From Hexactinellida sp. DTS-2022 (lineage: Eukaryota; Porifera; Hexactinellida), in the NCBI GenBank assembly GCA_028753945.1, contig JAPNXP010000004.1, positions 4,464,001 to 4,528,000 on the forward strand: DNA of 64,000 nucleotides. The letters run 5' to 3'. Shown piece by piece: positions 53,876 to 64,000 of this stretch. The notes beneath the pieces were generated by a model. That model had not been told where the DNA came from. It made no database searches and worked only from the letters and a program-made list of their open reading frames with translations. Position numbers and translations under genes: made by a program. The first letter of the stretch is position 1. Each line of letters starts with the position of its first letter.

Positions 53876-54161
53876 CAGGGAATGAAAGGTTCACGAACGG
53901 ACTGAATAAACCCAATTCAGTTCATTTCAAATTAACGCACGTTCAGTTCGTTCAACGGGCTGACCGCCGTTCGTTCAGTTAGTTCAATTCATTCAGTTCG
54001 TTCATTCAGTTCGTTCACTTCGTTCATTCAGTTCGTTCAACTGCCGTTCAGGAAACCGTTGGCGTTCATTCAGTTCGTTCAGCGAAAATGCCATAAAAGT
54101 CCTGAGTTCAGTTCGTTCAGTTCAAGTTCAAAAAGTTCGTTCGTGAACCTTTCATTCCCTG
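53876..54161. mobile_element. hAT-like MITE with TTCAGTTCGTTC repeats
   Basis: Ends CAGGGAATGAAAGGTTCACG and CGTGAACCTTTCATTCCCTG are exact complements. Flanks GTTAATAT and GTTAAGGC agree over the first five bases. The interior is a tandem of TTCAGTTCGTTC units. No protein. Confidence 0.85.
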
Positions 54162-54164
54162 GTT

Positions 54165-54760
54165 AAGGCAACGGTAACTGATTAAAAGTAAACGGATTAA
54201 CTGAACAAAAGTAACGGAGTAACGGTAACAGAGTAACGGAAGAATTAGTAACGGAGCACATCACTGCTATTAAGCGGAGTCGACTGTATTTTAAATAAAT
54301 TTTCCATGTTTTTTTAGTGTGCTTCTTCTAGTAGAAAACGTTATAGTGGGGTCGTACTATAGTTTATACTATAAGATGCACAGTACTAAATTTATTAGTT
54401 CCCCTCTCTACATCAAAACTATTATTTCAGTAGCACCTCGTTAGTAGGAAGACCAGGGGACCGTCAAAATGCGTTCGCCTTAACCGCAAATTAAACAATT
54501 CGTATTAATGTAAGGGTAACTGATTAAAAGTAACGGCAATTGAATAAGTTTATAATAGTAACGGTAACAGTCTTACGGTAATGTAATTAAAGATACGGTA
54601 GGTAGTTAAAGGTAACAGAAGTCCGTTACAGTAAGTTACCGTTACTCGGCTACGCCCGTTACCGTTACTGAGTAACGGAGCACATCAATGCTTAATAGAG
54701 TCACCGATTAATAGATTTCTCAGCTTAATCGGGTCAAAATTTTCAGGATTTATATCAAAA
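54165..54760. repeat. GTAACGG-rich repeat and TA-element relics
   Basis: Many GTAACGG/CCGTTAC units in inverted arrangement (54170-54260, 54510-54690), resembling a degraded inverted-repeat element. AAGCGGAG-family relics lie at 54268-54290 and 54690-54745. Confidence 0.55.
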
Positions 54761-54839
54761 GTTGAATCAATATAATAAGCACGAGTTAAAACAATAGAAT
54801 TAGTTTAACACTTCAAATGAACAGACGTGTTAGTAAATA

Positions 54840-55610
54840 AAGGAAATTAACAACTCAAATTGTGGCACAAACGAAGCCCAATTTTTTAATTCGTGCACTG
54901 CAAAAGGTGTAGAATTAAATTATATATCGAATGCATATAATTGCAATATCCGGGCACTATTTATTATTCTTGTTGTGACATTAAACAGTGTAATAAAATC
55001 TAAAATTACAGCCGTGCCGACAGCATGTTCCTTTGAAGGCATTATATTTTGGTCGTTGATTGATTTATGGTACAGTCAACTCCGCTTAATAGAGTCACCT
55101 CGGGACCATGTCGCTTTGACCCTATTAAGCGGAGAAACCGATTAAAGGAAAATATTGTAAGCCAAACTGTAATTCTGTCCTATAAATCCTGTGAAATTTT
55201 GACCCGATTAAGCGGAAACCGATTAACCGGTGGCTCTATTAAGCGGAGTTGACTGTATCCTTACAAAAGAAAATGCTGTAAAATAACTGATTAAATAACT
55301 GATTGGTTGCATGAATATGCTCTCAATCATTTAAATTACAACCTCTGTTAGGCATTCTATTATGCCCGCTTAACAATTGATAGAAATTCCTTTTATAATA
55401 ATTGAATGCTACTCGATAATCCATATTGGGACAACGCTCGAATTTAATTGTTTAAAAGTTTTGTCACCTTCTGGGATGAAAATGTGAATTTACAAAATCG
55501 TGACCCCAGGTGCACATCTGAACCCATGAGACATCTATCCTGAAAATTTATGTTCTTAGTTAATAAAACTCTGTTCTGTGGAGAGGATACGGATAAAAAA
55601 ACCAAGGAAG
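54840..55610. repeat. Composite hairpin repeat, split by a TA-target element
   Basis: An arm with ACAAACGAAGCCCAATTTTT (54866) is shared with 29222-29335. Then the GTGCCGACAGCATGTTCC module and, inverted, the same series seen at 21785-22320 (GGTGCACATCTGAACCCATG at about 55508). The element at 55073-55255 interrupts it. Confidence 0.65.
55073..55255. mobile_element. TA-target element, CAGTCAACTCCGCTTAATAG family
   Basis: Exact ends CAGTCAACTCCGCTTAATAG and CTATTAAGCGGAGTTGACTG flanked by TA (55071-55072, 55256-55257). The best-preserved member; relics at 25911, 42745, 54268 and 54690. 183 bp, pogo/Tigger-like. Confidence 0.92.
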
Positions 55611-55723
55611 TGAGATTAGAACTGGGTCACTATATTATAGTATAGTCGGCACAGTAAAAAAATCCAAGTTGATGTTTGTGTCCCTTCGAACAAACAATAT
55701 TAGAAGTATAGGAAACATGCATC

Positions 55724-55916
55724 CAGGGGTTTATCCAGGAGCGCGCCATACGCCTAGAGGCGTATAAATTTGGCTATGTTTGCGTTTAGGAGCGCGAAAA
55801 CTGCCGAAACTCCCCGTAGAGTAATACAAAACTAACCTTTTAGGCGTACAAAATACATACTCTAGTGACCTTAGGGCAATTAGGAGCGTTCAATTTGAGT
55901 CCTGTATAATTCCCTG
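55724..55916. mobile_element. hAT-like MITE with perfect 8-bp duplication
   Basis: CATGCATC flanks both sides (55716-55723, 55917-55924). Ends CAGGGGTTTATCCAGG and CCTGTATAATTCCCTG are inverted. Interior carries GGAGCGCG units as in 57564-57748. 193 bp. Confidence 0.9.
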
Positions 55917-55991
55917 CATGCATCTACAATAAATACTGAAGAAAATAATGGAATAAATATGAAAAAAGTTCGTGAATAACACGTGTAATAT

Positions 55992-56321
55992 CTAAAATAA
56001 TTGCAGTTTGTGAGAATCTTTCCGATCAACAACAACAAGTCCCTTCTTTTTTATTATTATGCCTTGAGGAGATTGGAATTCTCCAGGTCCTGTCCCTATG
56101 TGTCCCATAGTACCGACAAGCTGTCCCTCTCTGTTAAACACTTTAACATTATCAGCTCTGAAGTCACTAATTATAATATTCATGTGTCTGTCCAGACAGA
56201 AATTTCCAGGTCTAATCAGCTGTTCCTGTGACACAATTAAATGGATTAGGTTCCCATCTCTGGAAAATGATTGGACAGGATAGGGACAGCAATCAAACAG
56301 GACTACAAATAGAGAGGGAGC
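55992..56321 (-). pseudogene. C-terminal NHL propeller fragment
   Basis: Open from 56321 to a TAA-type stop at 55992 (109 codons). Reads SRDGNLIHLI, RPGNFCLDRHMNIIISDF, VKVFNREGQLVGTMG, GEFQSPQGIIIKKKGLVVVD, HKLQLF: two or three final NHL blades with the family C-terminal '..LQLF'. No coiled coil or start codon upstream, so it is a 5'-truncated copy or a last exon. It is closer to the general NHL consensus than to the local 415-residue pair. Confidence 0.7.
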
Positions 56322-56399
56322 TCATTTTAAGTCCCATAGCAAAGTGACATCTGTTATATGTGGAGAGTTAAGTGGAGTAATATCGACAGACCGCAATTC

Positions 56400-56830
56400 C
56401 TCAACACTTAAATGAAACAAGCTGCTCGTCCGCGCTACGCGCGTTCTTACAACTTGCACTCGGGCCTGCGGAACTCGCTTGTATTCATGGCAAATACATT
56501 TTCAAATGTTATGCCAGTTGTATTTAGATACTGTGGAGTGTAACGGAAATTTAACGAAAATTATACATCCCTTTCCTTACGTCACGTTTTTTGCCATTTT
56601 GGAATAAAAAGTACGATCTGTGACATTCGTAATCCTTCTCCTCCCTCGAAAGCGTTACGTAACGTTCGAAAGCCTCATTCGCAGGTTAATTATACGAGCC
56701 CTTCGGTCTCGGTCGCTTCGCGACGGATCACTCTCTCACAAAAGTCGCTTCGCGACTTTTGTTTGTTCGTGTTAGGCACTACGCGATAATTAACGGCCGC
56801 TTCGCGGCCTTTCCCTCCCCAAAAGCAATA
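56400..56830. repeat. Cluster of GC hairpins
   Basis: Foldbacks include CGTCCGCGCTACGCGCG (56426), GTTACGTAAC, GGTCGCTTCGCGACGG (56708), AAAAGTCGCTTCGCGACTTT (56739), ACTACGCGAT and GGCCGCTTCGCGGCC (56795). Read on the minus strand, the series ending CCGAGACCGAAGGGCTC matches the 3' end of the Helitron-like element at 51792-52740. Confidence 0.75.
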
Positions 56831-57132
56831 ATATTATTAATGAGTTCACCTGTGGCTAGTAAATTATACACTATGACTTAATAACCCGTGCCTAAAATTC
56901 ATTTTGGGTTGTGATTAGTAACTATAATTAGTTTGGGAAATTATGTTATGTAAGTTATTCTTATTGCTCATTAAATATGAATTATTAGTTAATTAATAGC
57001 TCAATAATTCTTAAGGGTCGCTCGTTCAGTTATATTAAAAAGTTAGCTTGTTAGCTCAAATAAATTGAGACCTGTGTTGGTAAATTCTACGCAATTAATT
57101 TATTTCAGTAAATTGTATTGCAAAGTAATTTA

Positions 57133-57246
57133 CCAACTCTGGATTTAATCTCTGCTTAATAATGGTTTAAAGATGAGAATAAGACCGCTTCGCGGTCTTA
57201 TTCTCACCATTAAACCATTATTATGCAGAGGTAAATTCAGGGTTGT
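57133..57246. repeat. ~110-bp imperfect palindrome
   Basis: Arms of about 54 bp meet at AAGACCGC|TTC|GCGGTCTT (centre about 57190). Arms include ATGAGAAT/ATTCTCA, GGTTTAA/TTAAACC and GCAGAG/CTCTGC, with roughly nine mismatches. It is a GC core inside AT-rich arms, able to extrude as a cruciform. Confidence 0.85.
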
Positions 57247-57563
57247 AAAATATTTGATTTATTAGTAATAAACATTTATACATCTCACCATAAACAATTC
57301 ATTTTGCAGGAGCTGGGTTAGTGAATTATTTAATTCAATTGATAGCAACAATTAACATAAGAAATATCATCGTTGGGCAGAACCAAAATCCTAGATTACT
57401 TAACTTAATTCATTTCTAGTAGAAATCCTAGGTTCCATTGATAGTCTTATTATACGTAGAAGCCAATATACTAATATAGGTGTAATAAATAAACAATGCA
57501 TTAGACTCTAAGCGCATTCTTGTTAACAAAACAAATCAGATTGATAGTAATATTATACATACT

Positions 57564-57748
57564 CAGGCTTTCATCCAGGCAAAATTTCCCGCGCGCCTAG
57601 ATAAAGATTGAGCTCGCTCACACGCGCCTAAAATGCTCAATTTGTATTACGTCTATGGGAGCATCTCTCGATTTTCGCGCGCCTAGAAAAGTTTTCTTTT
57701 GAAATTACGCGCCTGGAGGCGCGTCGCATACGCCTGGATGAAACCCTG
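57564..57748. mobile_element. hAT-like MITE with perfect 8-bp duplication
   Basis: TACATACT flanks both sides (57556-57563, 57749-57756). Ends CAGGCTTTCATCCAGGC and GCCTGGATGAAACCCTG. Interior repeats GCGCGCCTAG units. 185 bp. Confidence 0.92.
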
Positions 57749-57759
57749 TACATACTTAT

Positions 57760-60700
57760 GTCATTGACGTAAGCTAAATACATCACGAATAGAAATAAAC
57801 TGATGGAAGCCAAACTGGATTATAATCAAGTATGCAATTTCGGAAATAATGTAGGTGAAGATTAAATCGTCAAACCTCAATATGTGCAATGACGCAGCAA
57901 TTGTAGGTTACACTTTTGTAAGTGCCTGGCTCAAATTAAATGCGAAAATTACAAAAAATTCTAGAGTCATGCAATACATTCTGTTTTATAATGTGACAAA
58001 ATTATTTGACGATTGAATCAAAAATGTAATAGCTATATGCAAATTAGTTCCTACGTGACGTCACAATCCCATAAATCGGTATACGTGTCTCTCTTATTGT
58101 ATGTTGTGTTATCATCTAAAATTGTGGGCAAATCGAATAAAAACTGAAAGAGTTATTCCCAAATATGTGCGTTTATGACGTCATAATCCCGTTATTTCGC
58201 TTAGAAAACCAATAGATCGTTATCAGCGTGTAAAATTACCCCTGTATGCCAATTTTCAGCTTTCTAGGACTCGTAGTCTTTCCTATTAATTATGGACAAA
58301 CACACACACAAACACACACTTGCACTTTGCTATACCTGTGTTGGTACGATACACTATTTATGGTTGATTAGTGCAGGGACTAATTAATTAACTGTGTCAC
58401 AATCAGAAGTAAAATGGGAATTCGTGAACTGCTATCAGGTGTAGAAATTTAGTGTACGTCTAATGATTTGAATTTTCTACAGATCGGAGCAAAATTGGGA
58501 AGCTAGTACAAAATATCTGTTTTTCGAAACTGTGACGTCATAAACGCATTATTTTGTTTCAAAAACCAATAGATCGTTGTCGCAGTACAAAATAACCCCT
58601 ATATACAAATTTTCAGCTTTCTGGGACTCGTAGTCTTTCCAATCAATTACGGACAAACATCCAAACAAACAAACAAACAAACAAACAAACAAACAAACAC
58701 ACAACAGTTCCGCTTTTAATATACAGATTATGGAAATCATTTAGGAATTATAATAGCTGTCCGCTAGCCTATGTACAAATGACCGTGTATAGAGTAACAT
58801 TTAGCAGATTCTACTATACAGTATGTAGGGCCGCCTAAGCAGTATATTTAAGCTGAACAACCGCGCTACGCGCGTTCTCACAACTTATTCTCGAGCCTTC
58901 GGCCCTCGCGTAAATTTACAACAATTTTGATTCCTTAATTAGAATAGACAAATTTGTTATTTCAGAAAGAAATACTTTTAGACTAAATCATAATAATATA
59001 TGCTCATGATCCTCGGTAAATTAATACATTAATTCTTGCTAAAAGTCATTGATACGAAATTTATTCCTAACTAACAAATATATCTTTTTTCGGGTTTATG
59101 AGTAGCAAATCTGAAATCTAATTGATTAATTAATCAAAAGTTTGGAAATGAAGAGTTTATAAGGTGGAATGAAAGGTTTGAGTTTAACTTTTACTAAATA
59201 GATTATTTATGCGATTAATTGAAGTACTAACTAACTTATAGGGTAAAATTTATTGGTCAAATGTACTATTGGCCCATAATTATTAGTTTTATTTTTTCAG
59301 CCAATTAAATTACAGTCTCAGTTAGGCTTTCTATAATGCATACTTAACAGCTAATAGTTTTGTCACCTTTAGGGAGGGAAGATGTGAATATTTTTCTTAG
59401 ATATTAGAATTTGTTTCTAGATACACTATTTCCCACCCCCCTGCCAAATTTCAAGTCTGTAGCTCTTACCAATTCCTCAATCAATTATGAACAAACAAAG
59501 AAAATCCAAAATTGCAGCCTGTGCCGACGCATGTTCCTTTGGTGGCACTATATTTTGGTGGTGGTCTATTGATAGTGCCTCCAATGGAACATTCTGTCGC
59601 ACAGCTGCAATTTTGGATTTTTTTTTTCACCATGTCATGAACGCCTCATGGTGTTGAGACTCATTTAACAAGTTGTTACGGGACAAAGGAACGATTGTTG
59701 AATTTGAAGTGTATTTCTATCTAGAACCATCTTGAGTTTAATGCTATTCATTCATTATGTATTGATAATAAATTATATTATTTAGTTAATTATTTTAGCA
59801 ATGTTATCCACTGTGAGTTGAGTTAAGTAAATAAATTCCCAATTTAATTTAATTTGCTTTAATCCATTGAATATTAATACACTGTTAAAAATTGGAAATC
59901 AGCATACTTGTTTACTTCGAATACAAAAGGGATTAAGTTTATATTCCCATTATAACCCCCTATCACTCTAATACAATTCGGGCACCAAACACGCACACAG
60001 TCGAATAGTCATTTAATAGATATTCAATTTCATTAATCCATTGTTTGTATATCAGTCATCTTTTTAAAATTGAAATCAGCATACTCGCTTACTTTGAATG
60101 ACATATGGGATTAAGTTTATATTTCCATTATAAATGCGTTATAAACCCCCCCCTTACACTCTGATAAATTTCGGGCACCAAGCACACACATAGAAAAATA
60201 TTTATACAAATAGATATTCCATCTCATTAATCCAATGTTTGAATATCAGAAATCGTTCTGAAATTGAATAATTGTTGAGTGAAAATGAATTTTCATATAG
60301 GAGAAAACTTCAATACAACTAGTATTAGAAATCGATTTATATAGTAGCAGCTATTGAATCAAATTGAATTATTCATTTACAATATAATAACTTATTGTAA
60401 CTTTGATATCAGAAATAGATTTGTATAGTAATAGCTATTGAATGTAAATTAGTTATTCATATATACTAGAATTCTTTATTGTGATTATAATATCAACAAT
60501 AACTTGAATCGAAATAACACTGAATCTAATTGAATTATTCATAAATATTAAATAGTAGTTATTCATCGAAACCACGAAATAATTGCATAATTGAATATTA
60601 ATGAATTTACGATTTTAGAAAGTTAAGGGTGAATTGTGGCAACTTTGAGCCTAATTCTCAGGAAAATGAGGACGGATTAAAAAGATCGTGAAGAGCTATC

Positions 60701-60900
60701 AGTTGCAAAATACTTTTCTGATACTAATGATTCTAAAAAATTTCTTGTTATTGCATTTATTTTCTTGTGGGACAAAAAAGCTAAAAGTCCCGTTAAAAAT
60801 TTTCTCAAGTCGAAATTGAAAAATCAGGCCACGAAGTGCACATTAATCAACAACCAGACACCTATTCTGAAAATCTCAGAGCTCTAGCACTTATGGTTTA
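57760..60900. repeat. Stretch of Helitron-like and hairpin repeat fragments, no gene
   Basis: 58251-58320 and 58590-58735 carry the GGGACTCGTAGTCTTTCC ... (AAAC)n ... CCGCTTTTAAT terminal block. 58858-58915 holds a GC foldback. 59480-59880 is the repeat inverted at 29820-30235, with its hairpin at 59494-59625. 59890-60250 has two units of about 170 bp (AATCAGCATAC, GGGATTAAGTTTATATT, TTCGGGCACCAA). No coding frame of note. Confidence 0.6.
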
Positions 60901-60947
60901 GCCTGGGGAGGCGACACGGAGAAAACAAAAAAAAAACATCCAAGGCA

Positions 60948-61250
60948 CTAAGACCAATACTGGGCCACTATACTATAGTATAGTCGGCACAGTAACAAAA
61001 AATCTTTGTGATTTAATATATAAGATATGCTATTAGTTTCCCACATTCCTACATACAGTGTGTCTGTGTCAACTGACAGAAAACATATGACATACTCTGT
61101 TTTAACACAACACAGAATGTCCCCAGACACTTTATCTAGCTTGCAGATACTACGTGTATAAACACAGCTAACAAATAGGTGATGGAGTGAGACAGTTATG
61201 GAAAGAAGACCAGACATACCTTGTGGCTTAATTGTTCTCGAATAATTGCC
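60948..61250 (-). pseudogene. NHL-type propeller fragment cut by a repeat end
   Basis: Open on the minus strand from 61250. Reads GNYSRTIKPQGMSGLLSITV, SLHHLFVSCVYTRSICKLD, KVSGDILCCVKTEYVICFLS, VDTDTLYVGMWETNSIS: a propeller blade pair. At about 61018 it runs into TCTTATATATTAAATCAC, the end of a Helitron-like family also seen at 480-500; the residues after NSIS are repeat-derived. A stop lies immediately upstream. Probably an inactivated copy of another NHL subfamily. Confidence 0.55.
60955..60995. repeat. ACTATACTATAGTATAGT palindromic motif copy
   Basis: GGCCACTATACTATAGTATAG followed by TCGGCACAGTAA. Other copies: 1025-1045 (partial), 15870-15895 (degenerate), 27200-27240, three at 29491-29672, 55627-55655. 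Confidence 0.8.
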
Positions 61251-61434
61251 TTATTTGCTAAACATCTGAATCCTATGAGCTCTCTCATAGGATTCACTCT
61301 CTCTAATGACTCTAATACTATTATTGAGATGTAGAGGACCCTTACATTCGTCCGTGCAAACCATGTTGGGCATCACTGGCCTGGTATTCCCGCCAGGGGT
61401 CTTCGCGGCTTATAAATAGACACATCGGCTCTAT

Positions 61435-62226
61435 CAGAGACGGATTAAGGGTATAATGGGCCCCAGGCGGACATCAACCACGGGCCTTTAGGAGTTTTTT
61501 TGAGGATACCCCTGAATATAATCCTACAGGGTCCTTACAATTGTTTCTACAATCTTCACTACCTTTTGCTATCCAACGATTTCTTAAGTATTCTGATATA
61601 TTGTCCCACAACCCAATGTCATACTCAAGTTGTATTTCTTTCTGAGTTAAAACCGTGTTGCTCTTCTACAACCTCTGGAACTTGATACTCTGACTCGATA
61701 AAACTGGAGTCCCATACTGCAACTATTCGTTTGAATTATATACAAATTAATTGCCAAGAGGTGCAAAGGAGGATGTTGAAGTAGAAAGCGCATAATCTTC
61801 GGCTGGCAATTCTTGGGATTGTGATTGTAAGTTAGAGAATGTGTCTAGTTTAGGAATTTTAGACGTTTCTTATTTAGTGTTCTTCGCGAAGGCGACTTTC
61901 TTTACTATTAGTTGCCCCCGACTTGTGAATAGAATGCATATAATTACTTAGAAGTGGAGAATATATTTAGACTCGAAAAATTCAATGTAAAAGTAGATCA
62001 GGACTAGGCTTGTTACTTTTAAGGTGTACAGTCTAATAATTGTATCATTGTTATTGCTTCACTGTTCAAACTCAATTAACTATCAATATCATGTTATTGC
62101 TTCACTACTCCAACATTATAAAGCAACACATTTCTCAATACTAATATTACAGCTTTGTATTGGGCCCCCTTTATGCTCGGGCCCCGGGCGACCGCCCCAT
62201 CCGCCCCCCCCCTTAATACACCACTG
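61435..62226. mobile_element. hAT-like element with perfect 8-bp duplication
   Basis: GGCTCTAT occurs at 61427-61434 and 62227-62234. Ends CAGAGACGGATTAAGGG and CCCTTAATACACCACTG are inverted. 792 bp without a recognisable transposase; the open frames inside are chance. Confidence 0.88.
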
Positions 62227-62731
62227 GGCTCTATCGAGCTCCGCAATAAATCTGAAAAGCGGCCATATTCTGTGAGTAGCAGCAGCGCAGGTTGTGTGCA
62301 TGAGACAAAATGTAATATTGTGTATCGGAAGTATTTAACAGCTATGCTGCAATCCGTAGATAATATAAATAAACACATTCGCTTTAGCAACTATAATTTG
62401 GGATCGCAATCCTCTAGTTTTCCGACTATTCGAAGGCACAGTGTAATGGCGACTAATTCGTCGCATGGAGATGGGTCAATGGCTGGTAGATTAGAATAAC
62501 TGTAAAATAATTTGACGCACAGATAAATACACAAAATAACAGTTCGCATCACCTATTTCGCACATTTTCCAGGGTAAGAAACCTAGAGAAGCTCTGTCAT
62601 TCTTCATAGATAGCGAATACCCATGGTGTGCCTCGTACAATCATGCGAGTAATTCTAGCATAGGCAAATGGTCACTTAGCCAAAGGAGAAAAATTGCAAT
62701 ACTTTGCTGTGATGTTTCTATTTATTTATAG

Positions 62732-62824
62732 CAGCGGTTCCCAACCTGGTCTACACAGAATTAAAAAATTATATTACGGTCTATGGAAAGGGGTTCTACA
62801 AATTAAAAAGGTTGGGAACCATTG
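62732..62824. mobile_element. Short hAT MITE
   Basis: Ends CAGCGGTTCCCAACC and GGTTGGGAACCATTG. The flanks do not show a clear duplication. 93 bp, same end family as 4145-4553. Confidence 0.75.
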
Positions 62825-62869
62825 ACTTACTCTTAGAGAGAAGCCACAAAAAAATGTAATTGTCTAAGT

Positions 62870-63003
62870 CAGGCGTGTCAAACTGGTGGCCCGCCGGTTG
62901 CTCAGATGTGGCCCGCAATCCATTAAAATATCTGGAATATGGCCCGGGTAAGGGCTGGGGTTATGAAATTGGCCCACTATTCGAATCGAGTTTGACACAC
63001 GTG
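62870..63003. mobile_element. hAT MITE with perfect 8-bp duplication
   Basis: GTCTAAGT flanks both sides (62862-62869, 63004-63011). Ends CAGGCGTGTCAAACT and AGTTTGACACACGTG. Interior rich in TGGCCCGC. 134 bp. Confidence 0.93.
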
Positions 63004-63046
63004 GTCTAAGTGAACTAAGGAACTTTTTAATGTGAAAACAAGCATC

Positions 63047-63255
63047 ATCTATACTATTAATAGAGCAGTGTCTGTGTGTGTGTCCGCAACCGATCTCAAA
63101 TCACATTTTGATTGGCCCAATTCAACCACTAATATTTATCTCCTAATATGCATTGTTGACATTCATTTTTGATACTGCTGATCGAAAATTGATTGGCCCA
63201 ATTCGACCACTAATATTTATCTCCTAATATGCATTGTTGACATTCATTTTTTTGA
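63047..63255. repeat. Helitron-like start with 80-bp tandem pair
   Basis: Starts TCTATACTATTAATAGAGCA and a (GT)n run. An ~80-bp unit (GATTGGCCCAATTC, TTATCTCCTAATATGCATTG) occurs twice (63109-63170, 63190-63250). Confidence 0.65.
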
Positions 63256-64000
63256 ATAAATACCACATACGGGAACAAAAATTATTTTGTTAAACATTCA
63301 ATGGAACCTTCTACAAACCCGGGCAACTCATCGGAAATACCACACAGTCCTAAGGCAATATGTGCCATAAAGCGTTTATTTCGCAATAAAATGTTGAAAA
63401 GAAAAACACGCCTTAATCCCGAAGTTCGCGCAGCTGAAAATGTCTCAGATAGGGAGCACTAATGTAAAATACACTCAAATGTAGTATACAAAGAACTTTT
63501 GTAGGTGGGCTTGCTATAATGACTGATATATATAAATTATCAGTAATCTGTACATAGCCACTACCACTATATCCAGTGATGTTTTTTTTTTGGGGGGGGG
63601 GGGGGGGCTCGGAGGGGCGCGCCACCCACTTATTTCGCTAGGGGGCGCGCTCCTTTTTTCCCATCAGTTATCTATAGAATTCATTATTGGGGGCCGTTTT
63701 ACCTATGTTTTCTAAGAAATGCTAAATTTTTAAAGGGAGCGCCCCCCCACATCTTTTTTTGGCAAAACACCACTGACTATATCCATATCAAATGTATCAT
63801 GCAAATTTTTCCATATTACGTCAGCAAAGCGACGGGAAATTGACTAGTCATGATTAATAGAGCGTGCATTCTAGCATAGATAGTGAATACCCATGGTTAG
63901 TATCATTCGAGTATGCGAGTCATTCTGAAATACAACAGGGTTATTCGTGTATGAAAATGTCGGTATTAGTGTAGTTATAATGGTCAATGAATGTTAATGT
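63256..64000. other. Gene-free end of the window
   Basis: Contains T- and G-runs at 63582-63607, a G/C-rich block with GGGGGCGCGC (about 63610-63660) and a short repeat (AATACCCATGG near 63885) also seen at 62618. No gene recognised. Confidence 0.45.

Noticed and set aside
58549-58740. VCLFVCLFVCLF frame as a membrane protein
   Set aside because: Created by an (AAAC)n microsatellite in a Helitron-like terminus that recurs elsewhere.
61018-61220. AAG|GTATGT and TTTGTTAG as a 48-bp intron in the NHL fragment
   Set aside because: Reading straight through keeps a continuous propeller-like frame (IKPQGMSGLLSITV...), which fits the family better.

Overview
The window is eukaryotic: introns with GT/AG borders, a TATA-driven secreted-peptide exon, a metazoan-type PHD finger, and dense transposable elements of animal families (P/THAP, hAT, pogo/Tigger-like, Helitron-like, Ty3/gypsy, CR1-like LINE). 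It is AT-rich and gene-poor. The repeated coiled-coil + NHL beta-propeller genes resemble lineage-specific families of early-branching animals, and I favour a demosponge. That is inference from remembered family character, not a database result.

Genes. The recurring host family is a single-exon coiled-coil + NHL protein: two intact 415-residue copies (10607-11854 minus, 39793-41040 plus), a divergent intact 399-residue member (44605-45804 plus), a 3'-truncated copy (2905-3798 minus), a frameshifted pseudogene (23311-24386 minus) and two C-terminal propeller fragments (55992-56321 minus, 60948-61250 minus). Other host candidates are a two-exon PHD-finger gene (728-1308 minus), a signal-peptide exon with its own TATA box and 60-bp 5'UTR intron (19195-19402 minus) plus a broken paralogue near 26035-26095, a glycosyltransferase-like gene carrying a stop (43536-43988 minus), and an unidentified decayed coding stretch (24607-25330 minus).

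Mobile layer. 112-9800: small TA-target elements, two Helitron-like copies (second at 16049-16589), a hAT-like element with a nested element, a 694-bp inverted-repeat element with perfect 8-bp duplication, and a 2-kb element whose arms carry unequal 25-bp arrays. 31733-38050: a Ty3/gypsy pol remnant on the minus strand with one 280-bp LTR, split by nested elements whose target duplications (GCCC, CTCTAGTG, GTTGGACG) can be read directly. 46118-51275: a P-superfamily element with ~0.88-kb inverted repeats around a decayed THAP-type transposase. 51106-53285: a 5'-truncated LINE flanked by a 256-bp direct repeat and itself split by a 949-bp Helitron-like element with five ~145-bp tandem units. 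53900-64000: further hAT elements with perfect 8-bp duplications, GC hairpin clusters and a ~110-bp palindrome.

Most unusual signals: two hammerhead ribozymes with identical 44-nt cores on opposite strands (26920-26969 plus, 53314-53363 minus); the 256-bp duplication around the LINE; a TGTCACG-ended element family built of GGTCCGGCCGGACC units with a 4-bp target duplication; and a palindrome-centred motif (ACTATACTATAGTATAGT) that recurs across the window and lies inside one host intron. No CRISPR array, rRNA or convincing tRNA was seen.
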